From positions 1,984,001 through 2,048,000 of the forward strand of contig JANTQA010000040.1 in assembly GCA_027625915.1 (NCBI GenBank): a DNA stretch of 64,000 nucleotides, given 5' to 3'. Within the stretch, counting starts at the first letter, position 1. Each line of letters starts with the position of its first letter. The translations under genes and the position numbers were made by a program. Shown piece by piece: positions 12,210 to 23,884 of the stretch. The stretch comes from Anaeramoeba flamelloides. Lineage: Eukaryota; Metamonada; Anaeramoebidae. Under the pieces are notes generated by a model. The model was given only the letters and a program-made list of their open reading frames with translations, was not told the DNA's origin and did not search any database.

Positions 12210-12540
12210 GAATATACCAAAATTGCGATTATTTGCGATGCTATTATTTGCGAGAAAAATAATAATTTTTTAATTTGTATCTGGGATCGGGTCTAAACTT
12301 ACAAAACGTTGACATATGTGTTGATAGTTTGTTGTGTATATCAAAAAAAATTTTGTTGACCAATTCATATTTTTTATTCTATTGAACAAAAATTTTATTT
12401 TGATATACATAACAAACTATCAACACACATGTCAACATTTTGTAAGTTTAGAAATTAAATAAGACACAAAATAAAAAAAAAAAAATGTATTTCTCGCAAA
12501 TAATCGCATCACAAATAATCGCATTTTTAAAAATTTACCA
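12210..12540. mobile_element. Foldback element, 0.33 kb
   Basis: The two halves are inverted copies. The outer arms carry the motif tgcgattatttgcgatgc and then ttatttgcgagaaa on the left, and their complement on the right (12490-12530). The inner arms carry gttgatagtttgttgtg, again inverted on the right. The whole stretch could fold into one hairpin of about 140 pairs with mismatches. It has no coding content. A decayed fragment with tcgcaaa also occurs near 15820. Confidence 0.75.
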
Positions 12541-13529
12541 AAAAAAAAAATTGAAAACCACATTGATGCCTTGTAAGACATTTTTTTTCTTTTAATTCAG
12601 TATCAATAAATCAAGCCCGCATTTTTTACAAAATTTATTAAAATTGGAATTATCTACTGAAATATTAGATTACCGATTTTCATAAAAATTTGAAGATTTT
12701 GAATTGGTCTAATTCTCTTAAAAAATTTTATTAATCCGACTTGTTATATATTTCTGTATTTAAAGCAAAAAAAAAAAAAAAAAAAAAAAAAGTAGAAATT
12801 TATTTAATAAAACTATAAAAAAAAGTTCAATTATATGAAATTAAAAACAAGAATTTCTTTTTTTGTTTGAAAAGTATAAAAAATATTTGAAATAAATTAA
12901 AAAAAAACACAAAAAATTAAAAAATGTTACATTTATTTCCAAAAAAAGTAGTAAAAATGTTTTTTAAAAGCCATTTATTAAATATAATCTTCAAAAATGC
13001 ATTTAAATATACAAAATCATTAATTATTATTTCTTGATTCTTGATAATAATTCAATTAGTTTCCTCGTATTCTATTACATATATTAAATATATTAAATTT
13101 TCTGGTCTCAATTTTGTTAGATATTTTTTAGGGGTGACAATTGGAGTATAATATCCCTTAGAGGACCATATCGACCCACTCCGATTTTCGAATATTTATC
13201 CTAATATTTTTGTTCTATGAGAGTGTGACACATGTACATATATCCCAGCGGGGCAGGCATATGTAATTTTTTCAATCTTTTTCAAAAAAACAGTAGATCG
13301 CGAAATTTCTAATTTTTTTAAAAATTATTTTTATACTTAATTGTTCCAATGAAATGAATTTTCGAAAATTATTTTTCAAAAATTTGAAAATTTTTTCATT
13401 TGTAATGTTTTTTGATATAATTTTTCTACGATTAAACCCTATATTGAAGCCCAATTCAAATTCAAAAATTTCACAATTTTGAAAATTATTGTTAGAAAAA
13501 TACATTTTAATTTGAAATAATAATAAATA

Positions 13530-13725
13530 CAGTCAGTTCCACTTTTAAGACACAATCTTGCAACGAAATTTAAGGCACACAAAAAATCTCAAATCAAGGC
13601 ACAAAATTCAGATTCTAGTAAAATAAATTGTAAAAAAAAAAATTACAAAATTTGTGCCTTAATTTGAGATTTTTTTGTGCCTTAAATTTCGTTGAAAGTT
13701 TGTGCCTTAAAAGTGGAACTGACTG
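13530..13725. mobile_element. Tc1/mariner-type MITE, family M, copy 1
   Basis: This is a near-perfect palindrome of 196 bases flanked by TA on both sides (13528-13529 and 13726-13727). It begins cagtcagttccactttta and ends with the complement. Repeats of aaggcaca and tgccttaa lie inside the arms. A TA target and CAGT-type ends fit Tc1/mariner-mobilised MITEs. It sits inside the larger foldback, so it came later. Confidence 0.87.
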
Positions 13726-13741
13726 TAAATAGTTTAATCAT

Positions 13742-13895
13742 AAAGGGGTGGACCAAGACGAAATTTTAATCATTAATGTTATCAAAAGAATTGGGTGGTT
13801 TTGGGGTGGGCGTGCGAATCGCGTGCACCCTAAAATCACAAATTCTTTTGATAACATTAATAATAATAATTTATTCTATCTCCACCCCCTTTTGA
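13742..13895. mobile_element. Hairpin element, about 150 bases
   Basis: This is an inverted repeat with arms of about 60 bases (13742-13796 and 13835-13895), starting aaaggggtgga and ending with the complement. The block ttaatgttatcaaaagaatt is in the left arm and inverted in the right. The loop side is itself GC-rich and palindromic (ggtgggcgtgcgaatcgcgt), which stands out against the AT-rich background. It is nested in the 13152-14309 element, next to MITE copy 1. I saw no other copy in the window. Confidence 0.75.
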
Positions 13896-14568
13896 TATGA
13901 ATGAATTGTTTAAAGGTTAATTAAAGTGTAAATTTCAGTAATTATTAAATTTTTTATAATTTTAGATTTTTTCTATATTTTTTTTACAAATTTGAACCAT
14001 CCTAAGTGATATAAAAGAGGTATCATCCATAAAATATCACTTGATGCAAATATCACTATAAAATTGAAAAATCAAATTTTTTCAAAAAAAAATTCAAAAT
14101 TTTATAATTATTCATCAAATTAAACTCAAAAATAATTATAAAAAAATTAAAATTTTCGCGATCTACTGTTTTTTTGAAAAAGATAGAAAAATTTACATAT
14201 GCCTGCCCCACTGGGATATATGTACGTTTGTCACACTCTCATAGAACAAAAAAATTCGGATAAAAATTCGAAAATCTGAGTGGGTCGATTGCGATCCTCT
14301 AAGGGATATTGTCTTTCTGATCAAAAAAATCGTTGTCATAACTTTTTTACCTTCTAAAATAAATAAATAGAATTTAAAACATATAAAATGCATTTAACCG
14401 TTTAAAAAATCATTTTTAACCTTTCCATATTTGCATTTTTTAATCAAATTGATCCATACATTGTTTTCACTAGTAAAAAAAAACTAATTTTGTTTTTTCA
14501 GTTTTTGGAAATATTTCAACAAACTTATTTTGAAATACATACCTTAGAAATTGATTCAATTGGTATTA

Positions 14569-14765
14569 CAGTCAGTTCCACTTTTAAGGCACAAACTTTC
14601 AACGAAATTTAAGGCACAAAAAAATCTCAAATTAAGGCACAAAATTTGTAATTTTTTTTTTTACAATTTATTTTTACTAGAATTTGAATTTTGTGCCTTA
14701 ATTTGAGATTTTTTTTGTGCCTTAAATTTCGTTGAAAGTTTGTGCCTTAAAAGTGAAACTGACTG
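14569..14765. mobile_element. Tc1/mariner-type MITE, family M, copy 2
   Basis: It is nearly identical to the copy at 13530-13725, with the same palindromic layout and with TA on each side (14567-14568 and 14766-14767). The close similarity of these two copies, against the decayed ones at 29 kb, 36 kb and 59 kb, suggests recent movement or exchange between them. Confidence 0.87.
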
Positions 14766-15439
14766 TATATATTAAATCGGAGATGACAGAAAACACCTAA
14801 AAAAAGTTTTGATAGATTTTATTGATTCATAATTTTTTTTTTTGATTTGAAAATCAATAAATTTTTGAATAAAAACAAAAACTAGACAAAAAATTTGTTA
14901 TTTTTACCAATATACAAATTCATTTAATTTAATCTAAAATTTTAATCAGATAAATTTAAATTCTGGAAAAGCACTATCAAGTTTTTTTACTTTTAGAAAT
15001 TAAACTAAAAGATCAGAAAATTTCATGGTATTTCTTAAAAGAAAAAAAAAAAAAAAAAAACCTTAGCTTTTTTTGAGTTTTCGGTTTATTTGGAAAATCA
15101 ATAGATTTTAGTTAGGTTATTTCGAGTTTTCTATTTATTTATGAAGTGTTCTGGGTTTTTTTTACTTTAGAAATAAACAGAAATTTTCAATAGATTTTCT
15201 ATTTTTTTGTGAAGTGTTATTGATTTTCCAAATAAATATAAAACTCAAAAAAAAACTAACGAAAATCAATAGATTTTCCGAATAAAATAGAAAAACCCAA
15301 AAAAACCTAGAACACTAAACAAATCAAAAAGAACCACCCCCCAAAAAAACAGGCGTTAGCTTTTCCAGAATTTAAAAGAATTGAAGAAAATTTCACAATT
15401 TTTCTCTATTCTTTTGAATTAAAAAAAACATAGACACTC
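14766..15439. other. No gene seen; AT-rich spacer
   Basis: There is an imperfect internal repeat of the phrase aaaatcaatagattttc in both orientations (about 15100-15290). Nothing codes. Confidence 0.5.
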
Positions 15440-15930
15440 TACAACACTTTTAACAATCGATGTAACCCTATTATACCCAACAGAAATATTTTAAAATAAT
15501 AAAAAATCTAAAACATTTTAATTATCAAAAATATTTCAGTTATCCTTCAAGCCTAAAAATTCAGCAATTCAGAAGACTTATTGAATTGCTTAAATAGATG
15601 CCACCGATGTAATCAATTAAAATTGCAAATCAATTTTGTCATTTATGTTTAAAATATGAACATTGAAGAAATAATTGAAAACATTGATAACTTTTTATGG
15701 TTCTGCCCTTCTAATTATGAAAAATAATAGATTTATTTTTCTAAACAAATTAAAAGAATTAAAAATGTGATATTATTTTCAACCATAAATATAATTCATG
15801 TTAGTAGTTTTTCACGAATAATCGCAAATTCCTTGTTTTGAGGCTTAAAGTTCCTTTCAGAAATTTAAGTCTAAGAGCAACTAGAGTGTAATTTACAATT
15901 CTTCCTCGACAATAAAAATAATAAAATATG
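15440..15930 (+). mobile_element. LINE 3'-end fragment
   Basis: The stretch matches the last 0.4 kb of the 51967-53461 LINE in the opposite orientation. It includes the segment for the Cys/His knuckle (reads roughly CHLCLKYEH, then ENIDNFLWFCPS), then the terminal part ending aactagagtgtaattta and a short A-rich tail. The reading frame is broken. It is a 5'-truncated, older copy. Its orientation is opposite to the downstream Sly1 gene, whose 3' end is about 220 bases away. Confidence 0.78.
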
Positions 15931-16148
15931 TTTTTTTTCCAGCCTGATCCAGCGTGGCACCTCACAAAATTGTAACCGAAAGAGACACAACAGCTATAAT
16001 AACAGAACTTGAATCAAAATAAACTATTTTGAAATTCTGGTTGAAAAAAATTTCCAATTTAACTTTTTTTAAAACAATTCACTTCTTTTGAAAAAAAAAA
16101 AAAAAAAAAAAAACAAAAATAACAAAAAGAATTTGGTAATAGTAAAAA

Positions 16149-18191
16149 TTATTTTTTTTGGTTATTGAATTGGTTTAAAAACCGGTCAGCGTTGATTATA
16201 TCTGTTGTACCATAAATAATTGACTTTTTGGGGATTTGATTTTGAGAATATTCATGAAGGTTCTGAAATTCAAGATAATTCCCACCACCGACGACAAAAA
16301 CGATGGCTTCTTTATAAGGAGTTTTATTTCTAGGTATTGAAGAATTCTTAAAGGAGGAAGAAACCTTTGGGTCAAGGTAGAGAAAGGACTTATTTGGTGA
16401 ATCGTTTTTCTCTCCTTTCATTTCCATTATCGAAGAAACAATTCTTGTTATTGGGAGTATTTTCCCGGAATTACTTGGCCTCATATTGTCCAAACCTTTT
16501 CCTATCATTCTTCCAAAAGTTTTAAAAACGCCCTTGGACGAATTATTATTAAGGGTTGAATTTAAAGAAAATTTTTTCATTTCAATGAAATGCAAAAGAG
16601 AAGAAATATCACAGTTGTTTTTGATTGCAACGCTTTTGATTTTTTCTAGATGCTCTTCAGAGATCTCCGCTTTCGATAGATACCAAATTAACAACAAACG
16701 CATTTTATCGTTTGCAGTCCCCTTTTTCGATTTGATCAATTTGATTATTTCCTCACGTTCATTGCTGGTTGTGTATTCCGATTTCATCACCATGATTTCG
16801 TTCGTATAAAATTCATCCAATTGTCTTGATTCTAATTGTGATGTGATATATAGGGCCAATTTGGTATGCTTTTCCTGTTGAGATTTTAATCTTTGCAATT
16901 CTGGAATAATGTCAATTTTTTCAATCATATCCAAGGTTGAGTTTTTCAGCAATTTGGAATTAGTTGTGTTTTCCTGCTCTTGCCCCTGCCCCTTTTCCAT
17001 TTCATTTTCATTTTCATTGTTCTTGTTCAAATTTAAAGTATTCGTCGATGTTATATATTCTTGCTTTTCAGAAATTTCCTTGGTCGTATTTGAAATTGTT
17101 TCCAATACCTCTGGAAAATGCCTTGTTCTGTTTTCTACCCAGAAGGGATCGTCTTCGGACAAGTCATACCAATTGACATCCCATTTTTTTTTTTCATTTG
17201 GGTCATTTTGCCAGCTTCCGTCTCCAAATGGTAAAATTTCATATTCATTAATGCCTTTTGTCTCTATTTCATTTTCTTCATTTTCCTTTTCATTTTTTGA
17301 TTTGGAGTTTGGATCTTTTTTAGTTCTCAACCCTACCCGATTACTCTCCACTTTCAAGGTATCATAAACTAAGCACTGGTAAGTGGAGGAATGGTGAAGC
17401 AACACATTAAAATCAATCTGCCGATCCACTAGGATTAAAACTGGTCTTTGAAAGTTACCAGTTAAACTGTTTAAGGGGTTCAAAAAAAGTTTATTATTTG
17501 AGCCTCCGCCTTGGCTATTAACATTTTTTGGATTTAAATTTTGTTCAAAATATTGGCTAACCTTTTGTGCAATATATTCTGCAGCGTTCCCCTCCTGTGC
17601 ACGAATAATCGGGACGACACCCATTGTGACAAAGACACCAAAGATCCCCTTTGCAATTTTTTCTAATAAAAACTCCACCTCTTCTTGGTTGACTGATGTG
17701 TTTAATTTATAATACGTCGAGGTTAACCCCAATTCAAATAATTTTGGCCTCAGGGCGTAAAAATTTAAATATTGATCGTAAATACTCGAGACTTTGTCAA
17801 TCATATTTAAATCCACCAACGACCTTGCCAAGCTTTGGAGAGATCCCTTACGAATATGTGGATTAAAGTTCAAATAATAGTTGTCATACAAATCGTTCGA
17901 GAAGTCCTCAATGATTAAGCTTAAATTCTCTTCCGTAGGCGCAACAAAGTAAATCGCAGGTACGTCCTTAATACTTTCTCGTTTGCTTTTGATGTTGAAA
18001 TGAAGCGTTATTCCGAGATCTTTCAGATCTTGCACTTTGAATAATGGCAAAAGCATTGACTGGCAACGAGTGTCATAAATTAAAATCTTCCATTTCACAT
18101 TCACAAACTTTGTTTTTGTGGTTTTACTTTTGGGTTGGTTTAAGAGCAAGAGCTTTTCGATAGTTTCTTTTTGTAATTTTTGTAAATCCAT
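16149..18191 (-). CDS. SLY1: Sly1 (SCFD1), SM protein of ER-Golgi fusion
   Basis: One exon encodes 680 residues of the Sec1/Munc18 family, most like Sly1. Diagnostic stretches are WKILIYDTRCQ and LGITLHF early on, then VPAIYFVAPTEENL, LYDNYYLNF, the FVTMGVVPIIR block, RPVLILVDRQIDFNVLLHH, and DDPFWVENRTRHFPEV, a Sly1 signature. The C-terminus has IVFVVGGGNYLEF and SIIYGTTDI. Sly1 binds syntaxin-5-type SNAREs and promotes fusion of ER-derived vesicles with the Golgi. The length is close to the usual 640-670. Extra charged, low-complexity inserts lie around residues 280-310 and 395-430. The ATG is followed by a family-like N-terminus and the frame closes normally. Confidence 0.96.
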   Translation of the reverse strand: MDLQKLQKETIEKLLLLNQPKSKTTKTKFVNVKWKILIYDTRCQSMLLPLFKVQDLKDLGITLHFNIKSKRESIKDVPAIYFVAPTEENLSLIIEDFSNDLYDNYYLNFNPHIRKGSLQSLARSLVDLNMIDKVSSIYDQYLNFYALRPKLFELGLTSTYYKLNTSVNQEEVEFLLEKIAKGIFGVFVTMGVVPIIRAQEGNAAEYIAQKVSQYFEQNLNPKNVNSQGGGSNNKLFLNPLNSLTGNFQRPVLILVDRQIDFNVLLHHSSTYQCLVYDTLKVESNRVGLRTKKDPNSKSKNEKENEENEIETKGINEYEILPFGDGSWQNDPNEKKKWDVNWYDLSEDDPFWVENRTRHFPEVLETISNTTKEISEKQEYITSTNTLNLNKNNENENEMEKGQGQEQENTTNSKLLKNSTLDMIEKIDIIPELQRLKSQQEKHTKLALYITSQLESRQLDEFYTNEIMVMKSEYTTSNEREEIIKLIKSKKGTANDKMRLLLIWYLSKAEISEEHLEKIKSVAIKNNCDISSLLHFIEMKKFSLNSTLNNNSSKGVFKTFGRMIGKGLDNMRPSNSGKILPITRIVSSIMEMKGEKNDSPNKSFLYLDPKVSSSFKNSSIPRNKTPYKEAIVFVVGGGNYLEFQNLHEYSQNQIPKKSIIYGTTDIINADRFLNQFNNQKK

Positions 18192-20859
18192 TTTTGATAT
18201 TTTGATTGTTTTGTTTGGGTTGTTGATCGTTTTGTGGTTTGTCTGTTGAGTGGCTTGGTGGGTAGAAAGTTGACAAGTTTTGAATAAAGAATATTTTTTC
18301 TTTGGTTTAACTTAAGGAAAAAGTTCTTTGCAAAAAATAAAAATTATCAAAAACAAGGAAGAAAAGAAAAAAAATAAAACAATTTTTCAATTTTTTGCTT
18401 TAATTTTCTGATTATTTCTTGAGTTAAAGAAACTAATAGAGATCAATTGGAAGAAATTAAGGTGGAAAATCATTGTTTGTAAATTATTTCGGATCGTTAT
18501 TTGTCGTTAAGTGTTTTAAAATCTTTCAATTTACATGAATCTTTGATAACGAAAAATTATGTGCTAAAATTGCTTTTAGAAAAAATATTTTTGAAAATCA
18601 TTAAGAAAAAAACCATTGTACATTAAAATCTGAAAGGATTGTCCTTTTTCTCTCATTTTTTGTAAATTGTTTTATATAAATAAAGCGTATTTTTGAAAAA
18701 ATGAATTCCAAAAAAAAATTATTTTTTTTTTTTATTTCTGAAAAAGCTGTTTGTTTTCTAATGATTTTTCTTATGAATATCCTCTTTAATTCATCTTTTT
18801 TTAGGAGAAAAAATTATTAAACACACTTTATCATACTTTGGCTTGATTTTTTTGAAAGGTATATGAATAAAACCAATTATTATATTTTTTTGTATTTTAA
18901 AAAAAAAATTGAAAATTTAAATTTTTTATTAATTAATTTTTATTATTCTGAAATATTTTTAACAAGTTTTTTCTCATTGAAAATAATTTCATAGTGATTT
19001 TAATTAAATTTCAGAATCAGATTTCAAACTATTATAAAAACATCATTGGATTTATATTTAAAATAAATAAAAAAACAAAATTGATCTTATTTTGGTTTTT
19101 TTTATATTTGGGATATTTTTATTTCAAATAAAAAAATTGAAAAAAGACTTCACGAGAGTTTTATTATTTAAACAATTTATTACATATGATGATATAATGA
19201 ATATTATTTTCATTATTTTAGAAAAATACTTTTTAAATCCCTATAAATATTTTTCTCTATTTTTCATTTAAAATAAACATTTTGTTATTAATATTAATAT
19301 TAAACATAAAAAGTTATCAGTTCGAGTTATACATAATAAAATTTAAAATAGACATATATTCATTGTATCTAATAAAATTGTCTTTTATAAATGATAAAAA
19401 TCAATTTCTAACCAATTTACAAAGAAAATTTCAACTTCTCTTTGATCATATTATTAAAAGATTTTTTGTAAGAAGCAAAGTAAAAAAAGGATTTTCAAAA
19501 GAAAAGAAATCAAGAAAATCTGAAAGTATTTTTCGATCCTTGTTTTTAAAGTGTTTAAACCTATGATGTTTCTAATTTTAAAAATTATTGGTCAACATTA
19601 ATTAATGTTTTTTTTTTTTAATTTATTTGTTAAAAGTAAATAATTCAAAATTGGATTAACATAATTTTTTATCCTGTTATTAAACATTTTATTGTATATT
19701 ATAAAATTTTATAATAATTTTATGGTTTGTTTTACTAAAAAAAGTTTTATAATAGAAATTCAATATCGGTGTCGTATAAATTCATATGATAGTGTATGAA
19801 ATGTTGAATAATTTGCCTAAAATTCATTTTTTTTTTATGATTTGTAGAACAAGGAAAAGAATAATTATAGCTTAATTTTGGTAAATTTAATTAGGTATTA
19901 AATTTGATATATGTAAATATTTATATTAGATTTTAATTTTTTGTTTTTTTTTTGTTTTCATTTTTTATTTCCAAATGTAATTATATTTTATATTATAGTT
20001 TGTAAGTTTTTTTTCGAATGATTGATATCCGATGAAATTTGTTTTCTTTTAAATTGAAGAAATCAAATAAAATGATAGTTGATATTGTCTAATTATTGAT
20101 TAAAGGAATTTTGTAGATATAATTTCAACAATTTTAAAAAACTACTTAATTCTATTATATCACTTACTTATTTAATACACATAAATTATCTTAAAATGGT
20201 GTAAACACCAATCCAAAAATCGGTAAAAACTTAAAATAACAAATAGTAAAAAAAATCTCAATTTTTAGTATTTTTTCAAACCTAATAGTAAATCATGTAA
20301 GTTCTATGATATTAGTATTCAATATTTAACAATTTATGAATAAAGGGAAAAGATTGTATAACCGAGACAAATAAATGAAAACAAAAGGAAAAAAACGAAA
20401 TTTTACATAATTTTTTTGTTAATTTCAAAATTATTTCCTAATTATTGAAATTGAAACTATTGTGTTTTTTAAATTGTTTTAATTGTTTCTCATATTTTCT
20501 AATTTTAGTTTATTTACATATGAAAAGTAAAAAAGAAATTTTTCATTGAAATTTTTAAAGTTAAACGTTTCTCTTTGCTCAGTTGAAAGGATTTATCTCT
20601 CAAAAACACTTCAAGAAATTAGAATTTTTAAATGTGTAATGAGGACATTATTATAATTAAATAATAAATTTATAATCTATGTAATCATCATATTATAACT
20701 CGTTATTTGATTTTTAGATTAAAACCTGAAATAATCAAGGGATTATATTGAAAAAATAATAATAATCCTCAAAATTACCATATAAAACAAATATAAAAAT
20801 TAATTGAAATTCTATTTTTGATTTATTTATCCAATTTTGACTTTTAACCCTATTAATCA
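18192..20859. other. No gene seen; AT-rich spacer
   Basis: The left end is the 5' flank of the Sly1 gene and must hold its promoter, but I see no defined motif. The rest is extremely AT-rich. Open frames up to 94 codons (19282-19566) have Lys/Phe/Leu-rich chance-like composition and no domain. Confidence 0.5.
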
Positions 20860-22382
20860 TATATATATATATCCCTTAGCACCCCGGATTTGCCTAAATT
20901 TCATCAAGTTTTTTAAATTAGATTTAAAATGATATTGATCTACTAATATATTAATTTTCTTATTTGTCTTTAATCCAGATTTTAATTATAATAAAAAAGT
21001 CAAAATAGTTCAAAGATAAAGTAGTTAAGTTATTGATTTTTTTTTGAAATTGAAAAAAAAAATAATAATTATTCATTTTTACATTTTTTTTAAAGATTTT
21101 TATTAATATTTTATTTTTTTAAATCAGAAATTTTATTACATTAATAGTAATACAAAACTCAACACATTAATTTATTAATAATAACCACAAAACAATTTTG
21201 CTAATTTTATGATAAAATAAATAAATAAATAAATAAATTACTTTGAAATTTAATTTTTTTTTTTAGAAAAAATTTCAATAAAATATACAATTAAGAGAAA
21301 AATGAAATTTATTTCTTAAGGCCAAAATTAAATTTTTAATTTGATTAATTTTCTAAAACTTTTATTTTAGCAATAGATATTATTTTAAAATCAAAAAAAA
21401 AAAAAAATTGTAAAATAATTTCAATTTATTAAATTGGCATAAAATAAATAAGTAAATTACTTTTTAATCGATAAAATATTTATACCTAAATTTAAAATAA
21501 AATAAAAATAACTCTTAAATATTATTCAAATATAATAAAATAATCTCCGAAACCAATTTTTTTTTTGTATTTTGTTATCGATAAAAATTTGAATAATATA
21601 TTTGCGATATTTGGATTTTTCCTTAATAAATTAATCCAGATCTTGTTACATAAGTTCTGATATATGGTCTCTACTACAAAAATATTGTTAATTTTATGTC
21701 TAGATTTTAAAAAGTCAAAAATTAAAAAATTGTAAAATAATAAAAAAAAAATCCAATATTAATCTGACTCGAACTATTGGCCAAATCATTTAAAATTGAA
21801 AAAAAATCTTGTTGAAAAAAATTGTAAAATTTTGCAATGAAAAAAAATTTGATTTTTTTTATCTAATTTAATTTATATTTTTTTTTTTATTTTTAAATTA
21901 TTTAGAATCTAAGTTAGATATTGATATTGAATAGTAATCAGTAGATAAAACATATTTTCTATGTGATGTTATAATAACTTTTAAAATGAATAAATTAATA
22001 AATTAAGCATTTTAGGCAATTTTGGGGTGCAAAGGGCCCCAGAAAAATTTCCAGTAAAGTATGATGTATTTTAAATGTTAAAACTAAGAGGTTTTTGATG
22101 TCTAGACAAACTTTTCAAAAAAAAAAAAAAAATTTATTTTGACAAAATTTGGAAAAATAATAAAATCACAACAACCAAAAAAAAATTCCCAATGTTGAAA
22201 AAATTTTTTTCAAGTTATTTATTTATTTTAATTAACTATACAATTTTTAATTATAAAATTTTCTTTCTAAGATAATTGTTTATTAATTATATACCTTATT
22301 ATCCTTTGATAACATTTCAAATTAAAATTTTTGTTTGAAATGTTTTTAGGTTATTTGGGGTGCTAAGGGATATATATATATC
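20860..22382. mobile_element. Non-coding element with inverted ends, 1.5 kb
   Basis: The left end reads (AT)n then atcccttagcacccc near 20871-20886. The right end carries the complement, ggggtgctaagggat, followed by (AT)n near 22357-22382. A further inverted half copy (aggcaattttggggtgcaaagggcccc) lies inside near 22015-22041. The inside is AT-rich and non-coding. The ends start with the same tcccttag as the large foldback at 13152-14309. This fits a non-autonomous DNA transposon, though the inverted ends are short and the family is not identified. Confidence 0.55.
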
Positions 22383-23760
22383 TGAATGTTTAATTCTTTA
22401 TGGTTTTTGATAAAATAAGCAATTATACATATATGCTTTCATAAAGTTTATCTTAAAACAATTTAATTTAGGTGAATTTAATTATACACTATAGGAGATT
22501 GTTCTCGCCCTAGATTTCTCTATAATTGAAGTGTGTTGTAATTTCGTGAAAATGATATTTGTTCTACATGGTTCGGATGATTTCTGCAACTCTAAAAATC
22601 AATTATAAATCTTATTACACAATAATATATTACATTTTTTACTAATTATCACCATTAAAAATTTTCATTTCAGAATTTTTTTTTAAAATCATTTTCCAAA
22701 TCTAAAAATTGAAACTCAATAAATAATATCCCGGTCTGTAATAATTCATATTTACAACTTCTAAAAGTAACTATTTTTATAATTTTTTAATTTTAAAGAT
22801 TTGTTCAATGATAATCATCAGTATAAAAATCCAAAGAATGCTTTTTTTTATTTCCTTTTTATACGACTAATTTTAGACATCAATATATTTCCAATTTTCT
22901 AAGAAATAAACCGTTAAAAAATCATATATTTTATCAGTAATTTTTTTAAAAAAATTGTATTTTCGAGCAACTATTATTTATTTCGTAACAAATTTAAGAA
23001 TAATAGTTTACAATCTTGGTGTTTTCATATTGAGAATTCAACTTTAAAATTTGTGTCCTAATGCAGATTTATTCTGAAATTGTTGGGTTTTTTTACTAAT
23101 AAAAGAATAATTTTTTATTTGGAATATCAACAAATATTACTCCTTGATTAATAGAATTTTTGGAGAGATTTAAACCATGTAGCACAAATATGATTAAACC
23201 CAATAACAACATAATTTGATATTACGCTTCTCTCCAGTTGAGATTTGTCCTTAAATTGGTTAAAAAAAAAATAAATTAATAATCTGAAACTCAAATTACT
23301 TATATCTACTATTGTCAAAATAATATGTACAGAAAAGTTAAAACTGTCTTTCGAAATAAAAAGTGTTTTTTTTTTTTAAAATAGAAGGCATATACCTCAA
23401 CCTATCAAATAAACCAACAATAAACTTTTATTAAATATAGTATCGGTTTCTTAAAGTTCTATTATTTAAAAAACTAAAAATGAAGGAACAAATTGCAAAA
23501 TTTATATCAAAAAATAGATAAAATTTAAAGAAAATTTTACCCTCAAAAAGACAAAAAATTTGAAAAATTTTTCGAACAAAATAAGAAAATTTAGACAAAT
23601 TGTATTCCTAATTTAAAATTTACTTTAAATATCAAGGATTTTGCTTTAAAATTGATTTGTTCTTAGGTACACTATAGGGTATTAAATTATATGCTGCTTT
23701 TGAAAAAGGAGATAAAAAAGGGACAGATTATATTTTGAAATACTGATTATAATCATAGGT
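22383..23760. other. No gene seen; AT-rich spacer
   Basis: I saw no exon, RNA gene or repeat that I could support. Confidence 0.5.
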
Positions 23761-23884
23761 CACTACATTTTTTTGATAACGATAATTTTGTTATTTTGAA
23801 AAAATTAAAGTTCAATAACATTAACTTCAATTTTAAGATTGAAGATGATTTTGATACAAACCTTACATTTAAGAGATATAAGGA

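Larger units (their letters stand above)
13152..14309. mobile_element. Large foldback element (1.16 kb) carrying two smaller elements
   Basis: The ends are inverted copies about 160 bases long (13152-13311 and 14147-14309), starting with tatcccttagaggacc. They share the unusual GC-rich block ccagcggggcaggcatatg and the block agtagatcgcgaaat. Sequence between the arms is non-coding and holds a Tc1/mariner-type MITE at 13530-13725 and a hairpin element at 13742-13895. The terminal sequence tatcccttag is also the start of the 20860-22382 element, which suggests related termini. Confidence 0.8.

Noticed and set aside
16909-17367. Ser/Phe-rich frame opposite Sly1
   Set aside because: It is antisense to a charged insert of a well-supported gene, with no domain.
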